Of a stretch of 64,000 nucleotides of DNA, positions 55,887 through 64,000 are shown piece by piece. Within the stretch, counting starts at the first letter, position 1. The number at the start of each line of letters is the position of its first letter. The stretch lies in contig CP095414.1 in the NCBI GenBank assembly GCA_029541985.1, positions 1,674,001-1,738,000 on the forward strand, written 5' to 3'. The notes under the pieces are model-generated. The model saw only the letters and a program-made list of their open reading frames with translations. It was not told the origin of the DNA and ran no database searches. Both the position numbers and the translations under genes were made by a program. The stretch comes from Bacteroidales bacterium F22. Its GTDB lineage: Bacteria > Bacteroidota > Bacteroidia > Bacteroidales > Bacteroidaceae.

Positions 55887-55894
55887 TATATTTG
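55887..55894 (+). promoter_or_regulatory. -7 box for the symporter gene
   Basis: TATATTTG on the plus strand, exact TAnnTTTG, leaving a leader of about 105 nt. Confidence 0.45.
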
Positions 55895-56008
55895 TATATT
55901 TCAAGAAAACTAACGATTTTTGTATCAAATGGATTTCAACATTCCATTTAAACATCCCATTTTCTTCTTCTTTCGACAAGAAAAGAACATCAACTAAACT
56001 AACAACAA

Positions 56009-57313
56009 ATGAACCAAAGAACGAACATAAATATAGAACCCACTAAGAAGAAAAAGAGTAACCGTGCTATTTATATTGTGTTGGGCATGATTCTAGGTGT
56101 GGCTTTTGGATTTGTGGCTATGAATGTACTTCCCAACGGCAAACAATTTACCTCGGATTGGATAGCACCTTGGGGCACTATCTTTATTACGTTACTTAAG
56201 ATGATCGCTGTGCCCCTTGTTTTTATCTCAATTTATAAAGGAATAACTAGTATAAAAGACATCACTACATTTTCTCAAATAGGACTCAGAACTATTACTC
56301 TATATATAGTCACAACGATTTTCGCTATCAGTATAGGACTAGGATTTGCTTTGGCTGTCAAGCCGGGACTCTTAGTTGATAAGACCAATAGCGAGATGGT
56401 GATAAGTACCTCTAATGATGAGGTTCAGAAGAATCTTGAAAAGGCTGCTGACACTTCTAGCCGAGGACCGCTGAGTTTCTTTGTCGATATGATTCCTCAG
56501 AATATTATCTTTGCTTCTTCGAAGAATAGCTCCATGCTACAAGTTATCTTTTTTGCTATTCTCTGTGGTGTAGCTACAATCAAAGTGGGAGAAGAAAAGA
56601 CAAAAAATATTCGTAAAGTAGTAGATGATGCTAATGGCATCATCTTAGTGATTATAGATATGATTATCTATACAGCTCCGATTGGTGTCTTTGCTTTGAT
56701 GGCTGACCTAACCGTCTCTTATGCAGGTAATTGGGGACTTTTCGCATCATTAGGGGTCTATGCCTTGACAGTTGCTGTCGCGTTGTTGACCTTAATGTTT
56801 GGATTTTATCCCCTACTTATTCATCTGTTTACCAAGATTCCAGTACGCCATTTTATAGCCAAAATATATCCTGTACAATTATTTGCTTTTAGTACAAGTA
56901 GTAGTGCTGCTACCTTGCCTTTGAATCTAGAAAATGCGCAAAGAGAATTGGGTATATCAGAAGAAACCAGTGAATTCGTATTGCCAGTCGGGACAACGAT
57001 TAACATGGATGGCACAAGTTGCTACCAAGCTATTGCGGTGGTCTTCATAGCACAGGTCTTTGGCATCAACCTGGGGATTGGTGATATTCTTAGTATCTTG
57101 TTGTTAACGACTATATCATCTATCGGAACTCCCGCTATTCCAGGAGGAAGTTATGTCATTCTAACCATGGTACTTACAAGCGTAGGAATACCTGCCGAAG
57201 GATTGGCTTTGATTCTAGGAGTGGATAGACCATTGGATATGCTACGCACTTCTGTCAATGTTACAGGAGATGCTTCTGTGGCTGCTATTATCGATGAGAC
57301 AGTCAAAGAGTAG
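56009..57313 (+). CDS. Dicarboxylate/amino acid:cation symporter (DAACS family)
   Basis: 434-residue inner membrane transporter of the GltP/DctA/GltPh family, coupled to Na+ or H+. About eight hydrophobic helices plus two re-entrant hairpins. HP1 has the serine-rich STSSSAATLP; TM7 has TTINMDGT; HP2 has SIGTPAIPGGS; TM8 has DRPLDMLRTSVNVTGD, with the Asp/Arg positions that set substrate (aspartate, glutamate or C4-dicarboxylate). Exact substrate open. Divergent from lacI; no operator copy seen on its side. Confidence 0.93.
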   Translation: MNQRTNINIEPTKKKKSNRAIYIVLGMILGVAFGFVAMNVLPNGKQFTSDWIAPWGTIFITLLKMIAVPLVFISIYKGITSIKDITTFSQIGLRTITLYIVTTIFAISIGLGFALAVKPGLLVDKTNSEMVISTSNDEVQKNLEKAADTSSRGPLSFFVDMIPQNIIFASSKNSSMLQVIFFAILCGVATIKVGEEKTKNIRKVVDDANGIILVIIDMIIYTAPIGVFALMADLTVSYAGNWGLFASLGVYALTVAVALLTLMFGFYPLLIHLFTKIPVRHFIAKIYPVQLFAFSTSSSAATLPLNLENAQRELGISEETSEFVLPVGTTINMDGTSCYQAIAVVFIAQVFGINLGIGDILSILLLTTISSIGTPAIPGGSYVILTMVLTSVGIPAEGLALILGVDRPLDMLRTSVNVTGDASVAAIIDETVKE

Positions 57314-57314
57314 T

Positions 57315-57980
57315 CTACTTACGGCCAAAATCTGCTGGGATTTCTCCCCATTGAGCAGTTTCCCACTTAATAATCGTCCAATTCTTACGATGTTCTTTTA
57401 GCCATTTCTCGCCGCGACGAATCAAATCCCATACTGGAGCTGTCTTTTCATTTTCAGGGAGTTTAGTTCTACATTTTTTCTTCCCTATCCAACTGATGGC
57501 ATTGCGGCTATCACTGTATATGGGTAACTTCATTTTGTGCTTGTCCATATAAGCCAAGACATGAACCAATGCTAAGAATTCACCGATGTTGTTTGTCCCC
57601 CAAAATGGACCCACACGAAATAATTCTTCGCCAGTTGCCACATAAACACCTCTATACTCCATCATTCCAGGATTTCCACTGCATGCACCATCTACAGCGA
57701 TGCTGTTTAGAATAACTTCTGAAGGGTATATCGGGGTATTTGTTAGAGGATCTATTTCAAGAGCTGAAGAAGTTCTTTTTTCTCCTTTAGTATAAGCTTT
57801 TCTAACAATGGGTGCAGGACCTTTCTTCAAAGCATCTTCTGCTTCTTTTGACGAATCGAAGCTTTTAAATCGAGCTCCTTGCCATCCGTTTACCTGCAGT
57901 TGACAATCTGTCCAATTATCGTAAATTCCAGGCGTTTTTCCTTCCCATACGACATAATATTTTTTCTTTTTTTTACTCAT
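57315..57980 (-). CDS. Ribonuclease HI with viroplasmin domain
   Basis: 221-residue enzyme degrading RNA in RNA-DNA hybrids. The N-terminal viroplasmin/RNase H1-type domain (about 7-52, YYVVWEGKTPGIYDNW) helps bind hybrids. The catalytic domain has the acidic set D97 (AVDGACSGNPG), E134 (NIGEFLAL), D157 (IYSDSRNA) and D217 near the C-terminus. This two-domain form is common in Bacteroidota. Its stop is 1 bp from the symporter stop; the genes converge. Confidence 0.92.
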   Translation of the reverse strand: MSKKKKKYYVVWEGKTPGIYDNWTDCQLQVNGWQGARFKSFDSSKEAEDALKKGPAPIVRKAYTKGEKRTSSALEIDPLTNTPIYPSEVILNSIAVDGACSGNPGMMEYRGVYVATGEELFRVGPFWGTNNIGEFLALVHVLAYMDKHKMKLPIYSDSRNAISWIGKKKCRTKLPENEKTAPVWDLIRRGEKWLKEHRKNWTIIKWETAQWGEIPADFGRK

Positions 57981-58020
57981 CCAATCCCTTAGCTTATGTT
58001 CTCTATTTATTTTAGTAAAA

Positions 58021-58028
58021 CAAAGATA
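58021..58028 (-). promoter_or_regulatory. -7 box for the RNase HI gene
   Basis: TATCTTTG on the minus strand fits TAnnTTTG, 40 bp before the start; divergent from the aroK promoter. Confidence 0.5.
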
Positions 58029-58047
58029 TAAATAATATAGTGCTATC

Positions 58048-58078
58048 TTGTGTATATTAACAAAATCATGTATGTTTG
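58048..58078 (+). promoter_or_regulatory. Promoter of aroK (possibly leaderless transcript)
   Basis: TTG (58048-58050), 20-nt spacer and TATGTTTG (58071-58078), a full match. The ATG is at 58084, only 5 nt after the -7 box, so transcription would begin at or next to the start codon. Confidence 0.6.
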
Positions 58079-58083
58079 TATAA

Positions 58084-58611
58084 ATGAAAAGAATATTCCT
58101 TTTGGGCTATATGGGCACAGGCAAAACAACTCTTGGTAGAGTGTTGAGCGATATTACAGGATTCACCTTTGTGGATTTGGACTGTTTTATCGAGCAACGT
58201 TATTGCTCAAGTGTATCCCAACTCTTTCAATTACATGGCGAAGCCAAATTTAGAGAGATAGAACAACATATTCTTCATGAAGTAGCAGATTTTGAACAAA
58301 CTATTATCTCGTGTGGCGGAGGAACTCCTTGCTTCTTTGATAATATGGATTTTATGAATAGCAAAGGAGAAACAATCTTCTTAGATTCTAGTATCAAGGT
58401 TCTTTTCGACCGTTTGAAGGTTGGCAAGTATAAACGACCTATATTGAAAGATATGAACGATGAAGAGCTGATGACTTTCATCGAAAAATCACTGGCTGCC
58501 CGGAAACCATTTTATCTAAAAGCAAACCAGACTTTCAATGCAGAACTGCTGGATAACAAAGAACAAATCACCGCAGCGGCTATCAGATTAAAGGAAATGC
58601 TGAATATCTAG
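58084..58611 (+). CDS. aroK: Shikimate kinase
   Basis: 175-residue P-loop kinase phosphorylating shikimate in aromatic amino acid synthesis. Walker A GYMGTGKTT at 8-16 fixes the start at 58084. D31 and D33 (VDLDCFIEQR) contact Mg and shikimate; CGGGTPCF and the lid region RPILKDM are also present. First gene before speA, 62 bp downstream, possibly co-transcribed. Confidence 0.95.
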   Translation: MKRIFLLGYMGTGKTTLGRVLSDITGFTFVDLDCFIEQRYCSSVSQLFQLHGEAKFREIEQHILHEVADFEQTIISCGGGTPCFFDNMDFMNSKGETIFLDSSIKVLFDRLKVGKYKRPILKDMNDEELMTFIEKSLAARKPFYLKANQTFNAELLDNKEQITAAAIRLKEMLNI

Positions 58612-58673
58612 TTCACTGAAGTACGCTATCAATCTTAATTAACACTCACTGTTTTTGATAATACATAAAGAAA

Positions 58674-60572
58674 ATGAGAAAATGGACCATAGAGGACTCT
58701 GACGAGCTCTATAACATCAAGAGATGGGGAGCTCCCTATTTTAGTATAAATGAGAAGGGAAATATGCAAGTTACTCCTCTAAAAGGAGCTGCTTCAGTCG
58801 ATCTACAAGAAGTAGTCAATGAATTGCAAATACGAGACGTATCTGCTCCCATGCTATTGAGATTCCCTGACATCTTGGATAATCGAATAGAAACGATTTC
58901 TAATTGCTTCAAAAAAGCAGCTAAAGAATATAATTATCAGGCTGATAATTATATCATATATCCGATTAAGGTCAATCAGATAGAGCCTGTGGTCCGTGAG
59001 ATGACTAGACATGGTGAGAAATATAACTTGGGACTTGAAGCTGGTTCTAAACCTGAATTGCACGCAGTGATAGCTGTGAATCCTAATTCAGACTCCATAA
59101 TAATCTGTAATGGATATAAGGATGAAAGCTATATCGAGCTAGCGCTTCTTGCTCAGAAAATGGGTAAACGGATTTTTCTTGTCATCGAGAAACTCAACGA
59201 ATTAAAACTAATCACTGAGATTGCAAAACGACTAGATGTATCGCCTAATTTAGGTATCCGCATCAAGTTGGCTTCTTCTGGAAGTGGGAAATGGGAAGAT
59301 AGTGGCGGCGACGCTAGCAAATTTGGATTAGCTAGTTCTGAATTGTTAGAGGCAATGGAATATCTTGAAGCTCAAAAGATGAAGGATTGTCTGAAATTGA
59401 TCCATTTTCATATTGGCTCTCAAGTGACAAAGATTCGCCGTATCAAGATAGCACTCCGAGAGGCTTCTCAGTTTTATGTACAATTGCATAAAAATGGCTT
59501 TCCTGTTAATATCGTAGATATTGGTGGGGGATTAGGTGTAGACTATGATGGCACCCGATCTTCTAGTTCAGAGAGTAGCGTCAATTATTCAATACAAGAG
59601 TATGTCAATGATTCTTTATATACTTTTGTTGATGCAAGTAATAAAAACAACTTGCCTCATCCAAATATTATCACAGAAAGTGGTCGTTCACTTACAGCTC
59701 ATCACTCTGTCTTAGTTTTTGAGGTACTTGAGACAGCAACTAAAGCTTCATGGAGAGAAGAGGATGACGAAGTAACAGAAGATGACCATCAACTAGTTCG
59801 TGAATTATACCAAATATGGGACAAACTGAATCAAAATAGAATGATTGAATCATGGCATGATGCTCAACAGATTCGTGAAGAAACACTTGATTTATTTTCT
59901 CATGGATTAATTGATCTAGAAACTCGTGCTAAAATAGAGAAATTATATTGGGCAATTCTTAGAACTGTGAACCGAATCGCAAAAGGATTAAAGCATACTC
60001 CTGAAGAATTTAGAGGATTACCTAAATTATTGGCAGACAAGTACTTTTGCAACTTTAGCTTGTTCCAATCATTGCCTGACTCATGGGCTATAGACCAGAT
60101 ATTTCCTATCGTACCGATTCAACATCTTGATAAGAAACCTGACCAAATGGTTACCTTACAAGATATCACCTGTGATTCTGATGGTAAGATTTCGAATTTC
60201 ATTAGTATCAAGGATGTAAGCAATTATCTACCTGTGCATTCTTTCGAAGAAGGCTCTCCTTATTATATTGCCGTTTTCTTAGTGGGCGCTTACCAAGAAA
60301 TATTGGGCGATATGCACAATCTATTTGGTGACACCAATGCAGTGCATATCTCAGTCAACGAAGAAGGGTATTCGATAGATAAGATAATCGATGGAGAAAC
60401 AGTTGCTGAAGTATTGGATTACGTGCAGTTTAGTCCTAAGAAAATGGTTCGTAGTCTAGAAATATGGGTGACAAAATCAATTAAAGAAGGTTGTATCTCT
60501 GTGAAAGAGGGAAAAGAATTCCTGGCCAACTATCGTTCTGGATTATATGGTTATACGTATCTAGAAAAGTAG
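58674..60572 (+). CDS. speA: Biosynthetic arginine decarboxylase
   Basis: 632-residue PLP enzyme making agmatine from arginine, the first step of polyamine synthesis. The PLP lysine is K99 in YPIKVNQ, followed by GLEAGSKPEL and the phosphate-binding VDIGGGLGVDYDG; the pyridine-side ITESGRSLTAHH is present. Length fits the SpeA family. Directly followed, with no gap, by the HemD-like gene and then argB, linking arginine use to arginine synthesis. Confidence 0.95.
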   Translation: MRKWTIEDSDELYNIKRWGAPYFSINEKGNMQVTPLKGAASVDLQEVVNELQIRDVSAPMLLRFPDILDNRIETISNCFKKAAKEYNYQADNYIIYPIKVNQIEPVVREMTRHGEKYNLGLEAGSKPELHAVIAVNPNSDSIIICNGYKDESYIELALLAQKMGKRIFLVIEKLNELKLITEIAKRLDVSPNLGIRIKLASSGSGKWEDSGGDASKFGLASSELLEAMEYLEAQKMKDCLKLIHFHIGSQVTKIRRIKIALREASQFYVQLHKNGFPVNIVDIGGGLGVDYDGTRSSSSESSVNYSIQEYVNDSLYTFVDASNKNNLPHPNIITESGRSLTAHHSVLVFEVLETATKASWREEDDEVTEDDHQLVRELYQIWDKLNQNRMIESWHDAQQIREETLDLFSHGLIDLETRAKIEKLYWAILRTVNRIAKGLKHTPEEFRGLPKLLADKYFCNFSLFQSLPDSWAIDQIFPIVPIQHLDKKPDQMVTLQDITCDSDGKISNFISIKDVSNYLPVHSFEEGSPYYIAVFLVGAYQEILGDMHNLFGDTNAVHISVNEEGYSIDKIIDGETVAEVLDYVQFSPKKMVRSLEIWVTKSIKEGCISVKEGKEFLANYRSGLYGYTYLEK

Positions 60573-61463
60573 ATGATTATGAATGGAACGAAGATATCTG
60601 CTCTTTTTATTGCTATATTCTCCTTTTTGAATATCAGTTGTGCAGGAAGCAAGTCGCCAAAAGCGTATAAGATACTCATCACGGCCCCTACTATATATAA
60701 TAGTCGGTTGAGCCATCTGATTGACCAAACTGAAGGTAAAATTAGATGCAAGGCTATAGAGTTGCCTATGATTGAGACCAATCTCATAGAAAACAATACG
60801 GCAATAGATCGTGTTTTGCTTCATTTAAATGATTACTCTTGGATAGCTCTAACTAGCAGAAATGCAATCAAAGCTTATTTCCAAAGAGCAGATGAGCTAG
60901 GCCTAAAAAGAACCAATCTTAAGAACCAGACTTATTGTGCCATAGGTAAAGATCAAGATTATCTAAAATCTTTCGGTATGAATAAGATACTGACAAATAC
61001 AGAACCAAGTCCTCAGGGTATAGTAAATACGCTTAAAGGTATCCCTCACACAGCTAAGCATATCGCTGTACTTTGTCCTCAGGTCATCGGATTGACAGAA
61101 CCTAATGTCGTTCCTAATTTTTTAGATAGCTTACGTAGTATAAAACTTCAGGTAACGAGAATAAATGCTTATACCACTTCAATACATCATTCAGAGAAAA
61201 CGAAAAGGGTAATGAAAGAACTCGAAAACGGTTCTATTGACATGATTGCATTTACTAGTTCAGCTGAAGTGGAAGGGTTATTAAGTATCATACATAAAAA
61301 GAAATCAATACTCAAGAATGTAAATATAGCTTGTTTTGGTCCTTATACAAGAGACAATGCAATCCGTCTAGGATTGCATCCTTGTCTGACTTCCAGCAAC
61401 TTTTCTTCATTTGACCATTATGTAAAGGCTATAACTAATTTCTTCAATAAAGAATCGATATAG
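60573..61463 (+). CDS. HemD-like (uroporphyrinogen-III synthase fold) protein with signal-like N-terminus
   Basis: 296-residue protein whose body matches the HEM4 two-lobed fold: AYKILITAP (strand one), DYSWIALTSRNAIKAYF, INAYTTSIH, DMIAFTSSAEVEGLL and IACFGPYTRDNAIRLGL follow the HemD order. Residues 1-33 are extra: a basic start, then a hydrophobic stretch (about 8-21) ending NISCAG, like a lipoprotein signal with C23, although Asn at -3 is poor for a lipobox. An in-frame TTG at codon 19 would remove most of it. Zero gap to speA and argB. Whether it makes uroporphyrinogen III is open. Confidence 0.72.
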   Translation: MIMNGTKISALFIAIFSFLNISCAGSKSPKAYKILITAPTIYNSRLSHLIDQTEGKIRCKAIELPMIETNLIENNTAIDRVLLHLNDYSWIALTSRNAIKAYFQRADELGLKRTNLKNQTYCAIGKDQDYLKSFGMNKILTNTEPSPQGIVNTLKGIPHTAKHIAVLCPQVIGLTEPNVVPNFLDSLRSIKLQVTRINAYTTSIHHSEKTKRVMKELENGSIDMIAFTSSAEVEGLLSIIHKKKSILKNVNIACFGPYTRDNAIRLGLHPCLTSSNFSSFDHYVKAITNFFNKESI

Positions 61464-62249
61464 ATGGTAAAACAAAGCGTAAAAGTAATAAAAGTAGGTG
61501 GCAAGATAGTTGAGGAGAAGGATTCACTCAATGAGTTTCTTAAACTATTTAGCAAGGTATCTGGACATAAACTATTAGTGCATGGCGGTGGGCGCTCTGC
61601 AACAAAAATAGCAAAACAGATGGGGATTGAGACCACAATGGTTGAGGGACGCCGTATCACGGATGATAATATGTTGACTGTCGTCACAATGGTTTATGGT
61701 GGACTAGTAAACAAACAGATTGTAGCTCAACTCCAAGCTAAAGGAATAAATGCTCTCGGGATCACTGGTACAGATATGAATCTCATTCGAGCAGAAAAAC
61801 GCCCAGTAAAAGAGATTGATTATGGCTATGTGGGAGATGTAACCAAAGTGGATGTCTCTGTCCTCAAAAATCTAATCAAGGAGGACGTCACTGTCGTCAT
61901 CGCTCCACTGACTCATGACGGACATGGACAGATGCTAAATACTAATGCAGATACCATAGCAGCTGAAGTCGCAAAAGCTCTTGCGGAAGTATTTGATGTT
62001 GAACTGATTTATTGTTTCGAGAAATCAGGAGTATTGAACGATGCTGAAGACGATAATAGTGTGATTCCTGCCATCACTCCTGCTTCTTTCGAAGATCTTA
62101 TCGAAAGAAAAATCGTACAAGGAGGAATGATTCCTAAATTGAATAATGCCGTTGATGCTGTCCTGTCAGGAGTAAATAAGGTACGTATCACTAAGGCAAG
62201 CAATCTAAATAATGATTCAACTGGAACAATATTTATGAAAGAAGATTAA
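61464..62249 (+). CDS. argB: Acetylglutamate kinase
   Basis: 261-residue amino acid kinase phosphorylating N-acylglutamate in arginine synthesis. KVGGKIVEE (nucleotide loop), LVHGGGRSATKIAKQMGIE (substrate loop), and GHGQMLNTNADTIAAEVAKAL are visible. B. fragilis uses succinylated rather than acetylated intermediates in this pathway, so the true substrate may be N-succinylglutamate. Starts immediately after the HemD-like stop codon. Confidence 0.94.
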   Translation: MVKQSVKVIKVGGKIVEEKDSLNEFLKLFSKVSGHKLLVHGGGRSATKIAKQMGIETTMVEGRRITDDNMLTVVTMVYGGLVNKQIVAQLQAKGINALGITGTDMNLIRAEKRPVKEIDYGYVGDVTKVDVSVLKNLIKEDVTVVIAPLTHDGHGQMLNTNADTIAAEVAKALAEVFDVELIYCFEKSGVLNDAEDDNSVIPAITPASFEDLIERKIVQGGMIPKLNNAVDAVLSGVNKVRITKASNLNNDSTGTIFMKED

Positions 62250-62334
62250 AAGGGCCTTTTTCGTATTTGATTTCTTTAGTTTGGCATAAATCATGCAAAG
62301 TTTTATCAAAAGATTAAATAGTAAAATTTTGAAT

Positions 62335-63489
62335 ATGAGAAAGTTTGAATTTCAAAACCCAGTAAAACTCCTTTTTGGCGAAGGTCAAATCAGTAAAGTC
62401 AGTTCCGAGATTGATTCTAAAGCTCGAATACTTTTGACTTATGGTGGTGGTAGCATCAAACGTAATGGTGTCTATAATCAAGTAAAAGAGGCACTCAGAG
62501 ACTACAAAGTTATTGAATTCGGAGGGATAGAAGCTAATCCCGATTATTCAACGACAAAAAAAGCAATTGATCTTTGTAAAAATGAGAAAATTGATTTCGT
62601 CCTTGCAGTTGGAGGAGGAAGTGTCAGTGATGCTACGAAATTTATAGCCGCTGGTGCTTGCTATGAAGGAGATTCATGGGATTTCGTGAGTAAAAAGGTG
62701 ACCATTACTAAGGCATTACCTCTAGGAGTCATCATGACTATGCCTGCTACTTCTAGCGAGATGAATAATGGAGGAGTTATTTCCCGCCGTGAAACAAAAG
62801 AAAAATGGCCTTTTAGTAGCCCCGTATTGTTCCCTAAATTTGCAGTATTAGATCCGACTACTCTTAGAACGCTTCCTAAAAGACAAATAGCGAATGGATT
62901 GGTGGACATCTATGTTCATCTAGTTGAACAGTACCTAACTACTACAGACCATTATATGGCTACAGATAGACTAGCTGAAGGACTCCTTCAGAATCTTATT
63001 GAACTCTCACCTAAGTTGACTTCTGATAGCAAAACAAGTTATGAGGACTTGGCAAATTATATGCTGACTGCAACCCTTGGTCTTAATGGGTGGACAGGTA
63101 TGGGGGCTCTACAAGATTGGGCAACTCATATGATGGGACACGAGGTTACTGCTATTGCTGGCTTAGACCACGGACAGACATTGGCAATCATCTATCCTGG
63201 AACAATGGATATCATGCGTGATGCTAAACATGACAAGCTTCTTCAATATGCAGCTCGCGTATGGAACATCACCGAAGGCAGTGAAGAAGAACGTATCAAC
63301 CAAGCAATAGAGAAGACAGAACAATATTTCATCAATGCTGGATGTAAAGTTCGTCTTAGCGACTATGGCCTAGGAAAAGAAATAGCTAATGAAGTCGCTG
63401 ACCGTTTCAAGTCTCGCGGCTATAACATCGGAGAGAATGGAATCGTAACTGCTGAAAAAGTACGTGAGATTCTTCTTTCTCGAGTTTAA
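62335..63489 (+). CDS. Iron-containing alcohol dehydrogenase (YqhD/BDH-like)
   Basis: 384-residue NAD(P)H-dependent alcohol dehydrogenase/aldehyde reductase. The start at 62335 (MRKFEFQNPVKLLFGEGQI) is chosen over the ATG at 62293 because it begins at the family's N-terminus. Nucleotide motif AVGGGSVSDATKFIA; metal ligands in GLVDIYVHLVEQ, DWATHMMGHE and LDHGQTLAIIYPG. Probably reduces short aldehydes. Followed by a strong terminator. Confidence 0.92.
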   Translation: MRKFEFQNPVKLLFGEGQISKVSSEIDSKARILLTYGGGSIKRNGVYNQVKEALRDYKVIEFGGIEANPDYSTTKKAIDLCKNEKIDFVLAVGGGSVSDATKFIAAGACYEGDSWDFVSKKVTITKALPLGVIMTMPATSSEMNNGGVISRRETKEKWPFSSPVLFPKFAVLDPTTLRTLPKRQIANGLVDIYVHLVEQYLTTTDHYMATDRLAEGLLQNLIELSPKLTSDSKTSYEDLANYMLTATLGLNGWTGMGALQDWATHMMGHEVTAIAGLDHGQTLAIIYPGTMDIMRDAKHDKLLQYAARVWNITEGSEEERINQAIEKTEQYFINAGCKVRLSDYGLGKEIANEVADRFKSRGYNIGENGIVTAEKVREILLSRV

Positions 63490-63525
63490 CAAAATGAGCT
63501 GAAAAGCTTTTTAAAATCATAAGAT

Positions 63526-63562
63526 CACACAGATGGAATCTAGTCCATTTGTGTGGTTTTTT
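63526..63562 (+). terminator. Terminator of the alcohol dehydrogenase gene (bidirectional)
   Basis: Twelve-bp arms (63526-63537 and 63544-63555, one G-T pair) around a 6-nt loop, then GTTTTTT on the plus strand. It lies 5 bp from the convergent AraC-type gene's stop and can serve both. Confidence 0.75.
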
Positions 63563-64000
63563 ATTTTACTGAATCTTGGTATTCTCGTGGAGACTGTCCA
63601 TGAATCTGCTTAAACACATTCGAGAAATGAGATAAACTATTATACCCTACTGCATAAGCTACTTCAGAGATTGATTTGTTACCCTTAGCCAAGAGTTCAC
63701 GGGCTTGCTCTATACGAATACTACGTATATAGTCCGATGTTGTCTGATTTACTAGTTTGGTCAATTTTCTATTTAGGTGAACTCGACTGATACCGACCGA
63801 TTCAGCTAGCATACTGACATTAAAATCAGCATTTGCTAACTCCTTATTAATAATGCTATTCACTCGTTTTATAAGAAAATCATCAGGTGAATCCACTTCT
63901 CGTTTCTCTATCTGCTTCAGTTTATTCTCCTCACGCACTGCAGCAATTTCAAGTGATTTTTTCTTCTGAATAAGATTGGCAATAGTAGCCAATAAAACAT
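63561..64000 (-). CDS. AraC-type regulator, C-terminal part (truncated by window edge)
   Basis: The last 146 or so codons of a longer gene; the frame stays open to 64000. A hydrophobic end (VLLATIANLIQ, probable membrane helix) is followed by a short charged linker and an AraC DNA-binding domain with two helix-turn-helices (FNVSMLAESVGISRVHLNRKL and SISEVAYAVGYNSLSHFSNVFKQ), ending SPREYQ. The membrane segment lies close to the DNA-binding domain, with no receiver domain between, so it is not a standard hybrid two-component protein. Likely a membrane-tethered one-component regulator. Confidence 0.85.
   Translation of the reverse strand, partial: VLLATIANLIQKKKSLEIAAVREENKLKQIEKREVDSPDDFLIKRVNSIINKELANADFNVSMLAESVGISRVHLNRKLTKLVNQTTSDYIRSIRIEQARELLAKGNKSISEVAYAVGYNSLSHFSNVFKQIHGQSPREYQDSVK

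Noticed and set aside
55887-56008. LacI operator in front of the symporter gene
   Set aside because: No copy of the TTAwTCGGkTAA-like motif was found on the symporter side, so control by the LacI regulator is not supported.
60551-60824. Minus-strand open frames at the speA/HemD-like junction
   Set aside because: They run antisense to two well-supported genes and have no promoter or domain support.
1-64000. tRNA, rRNA, CRISPR, insertion sequence or prophage
   Set aside because: No tRNA-like cloverleaf, rRNA core sequence, regular spaced repeats, transposase, integrase or phage genes were seen in any gap or frame.

Overview
The window is AT-rich chromosomal DNA from a member of the Bacteroidales (Bacteroidota). 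The evidence is a SusC/SusD pair, FecI/FecR-type regulators, Ser-type sulfatases, lipoproteins with short Bacteroidota-style lipoboxes, a viroplasmin-type RNase HI, an AraC-type regulator of Bacteroidota form, and repeated -7 promoter boxes of the form TAnnTTTG. The genus cannot be fixed from sequence alone. I found no rRNA, tRNA, CRISPR array, insertion sequence, prophage or attachment site.

Left part (1-13100), housekeeping and cell surface. A partial GH3-family gene is followed by the acpP-fabF-rnc fatty-acid/RNase III operon, then pdxB, then the GDP-fucose genes fcl and gmd, all on the minus strand. Divergent from gmd is a six-gene plus-strand lipopolysaccharide operon: DUF4254, GT9 glycosyltransferase, Kdo-kinase-like protein, LpxL-like acyltransferase, UDP-galactopyranose mutase, and a probable galactofuranosyltransferase. 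A LicD-type gene converges on it.

Middle (13300-29100). A lipoprotein GH20 hexosaminidase, a TagD-like cytidylyltransferase, the anaerobic ribonucleotide reductase pair nrdD-nrdG, a second GT9 gene and a second lipoprotein GH20 are followed by a tripartite RND efflux operon. A 27-bp perfect inverted repeat separates the convergent TagD-like and nrdG genes. A structured gap before the second GH20 may encode a small RNA.

Right-centre (29295-55711), a large polysaccharide utilization locus. In transcription order (minus strand) it holds a LacI regulator; an (alpha/alpha)6-barrel hydrolase with a GH92 mannosidase; an ECF sigma factor and FecR anti-sigma; SusC with an STN domain; SusD; GH78-like; an unassigned TIM-barrel-like lipoprotein; GH95; sulfatase; GH30; GH20; sulfatase; and GH29. 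Fucosidases, hexosaminidase, mannosidase and sulfatases together point to a fucosylated, sulfated, amino-sugar-containing glycan (inference). Three related LacI-type operator candidates lie next to lacI and the GH92 pair, so the locus may have two regulatory inputs: LacI for the mannosidase arm and sigma/anti-sigma for the SusCD arm.

Right end (56000-64000). This holds a dicarboxylate/amino-acid symporter, RNase HI, aroK, and a zero-gap operon speA - HemD-like - argB, followed by an iron alcohol dehydrogenase and the truncated 3' part of an AraC-type regulator. The HemD-like protein carries an apparent signal peptide, which is unexpected for a cytosolic tetrapyrrole enzyme and is the most surprising single gene here.
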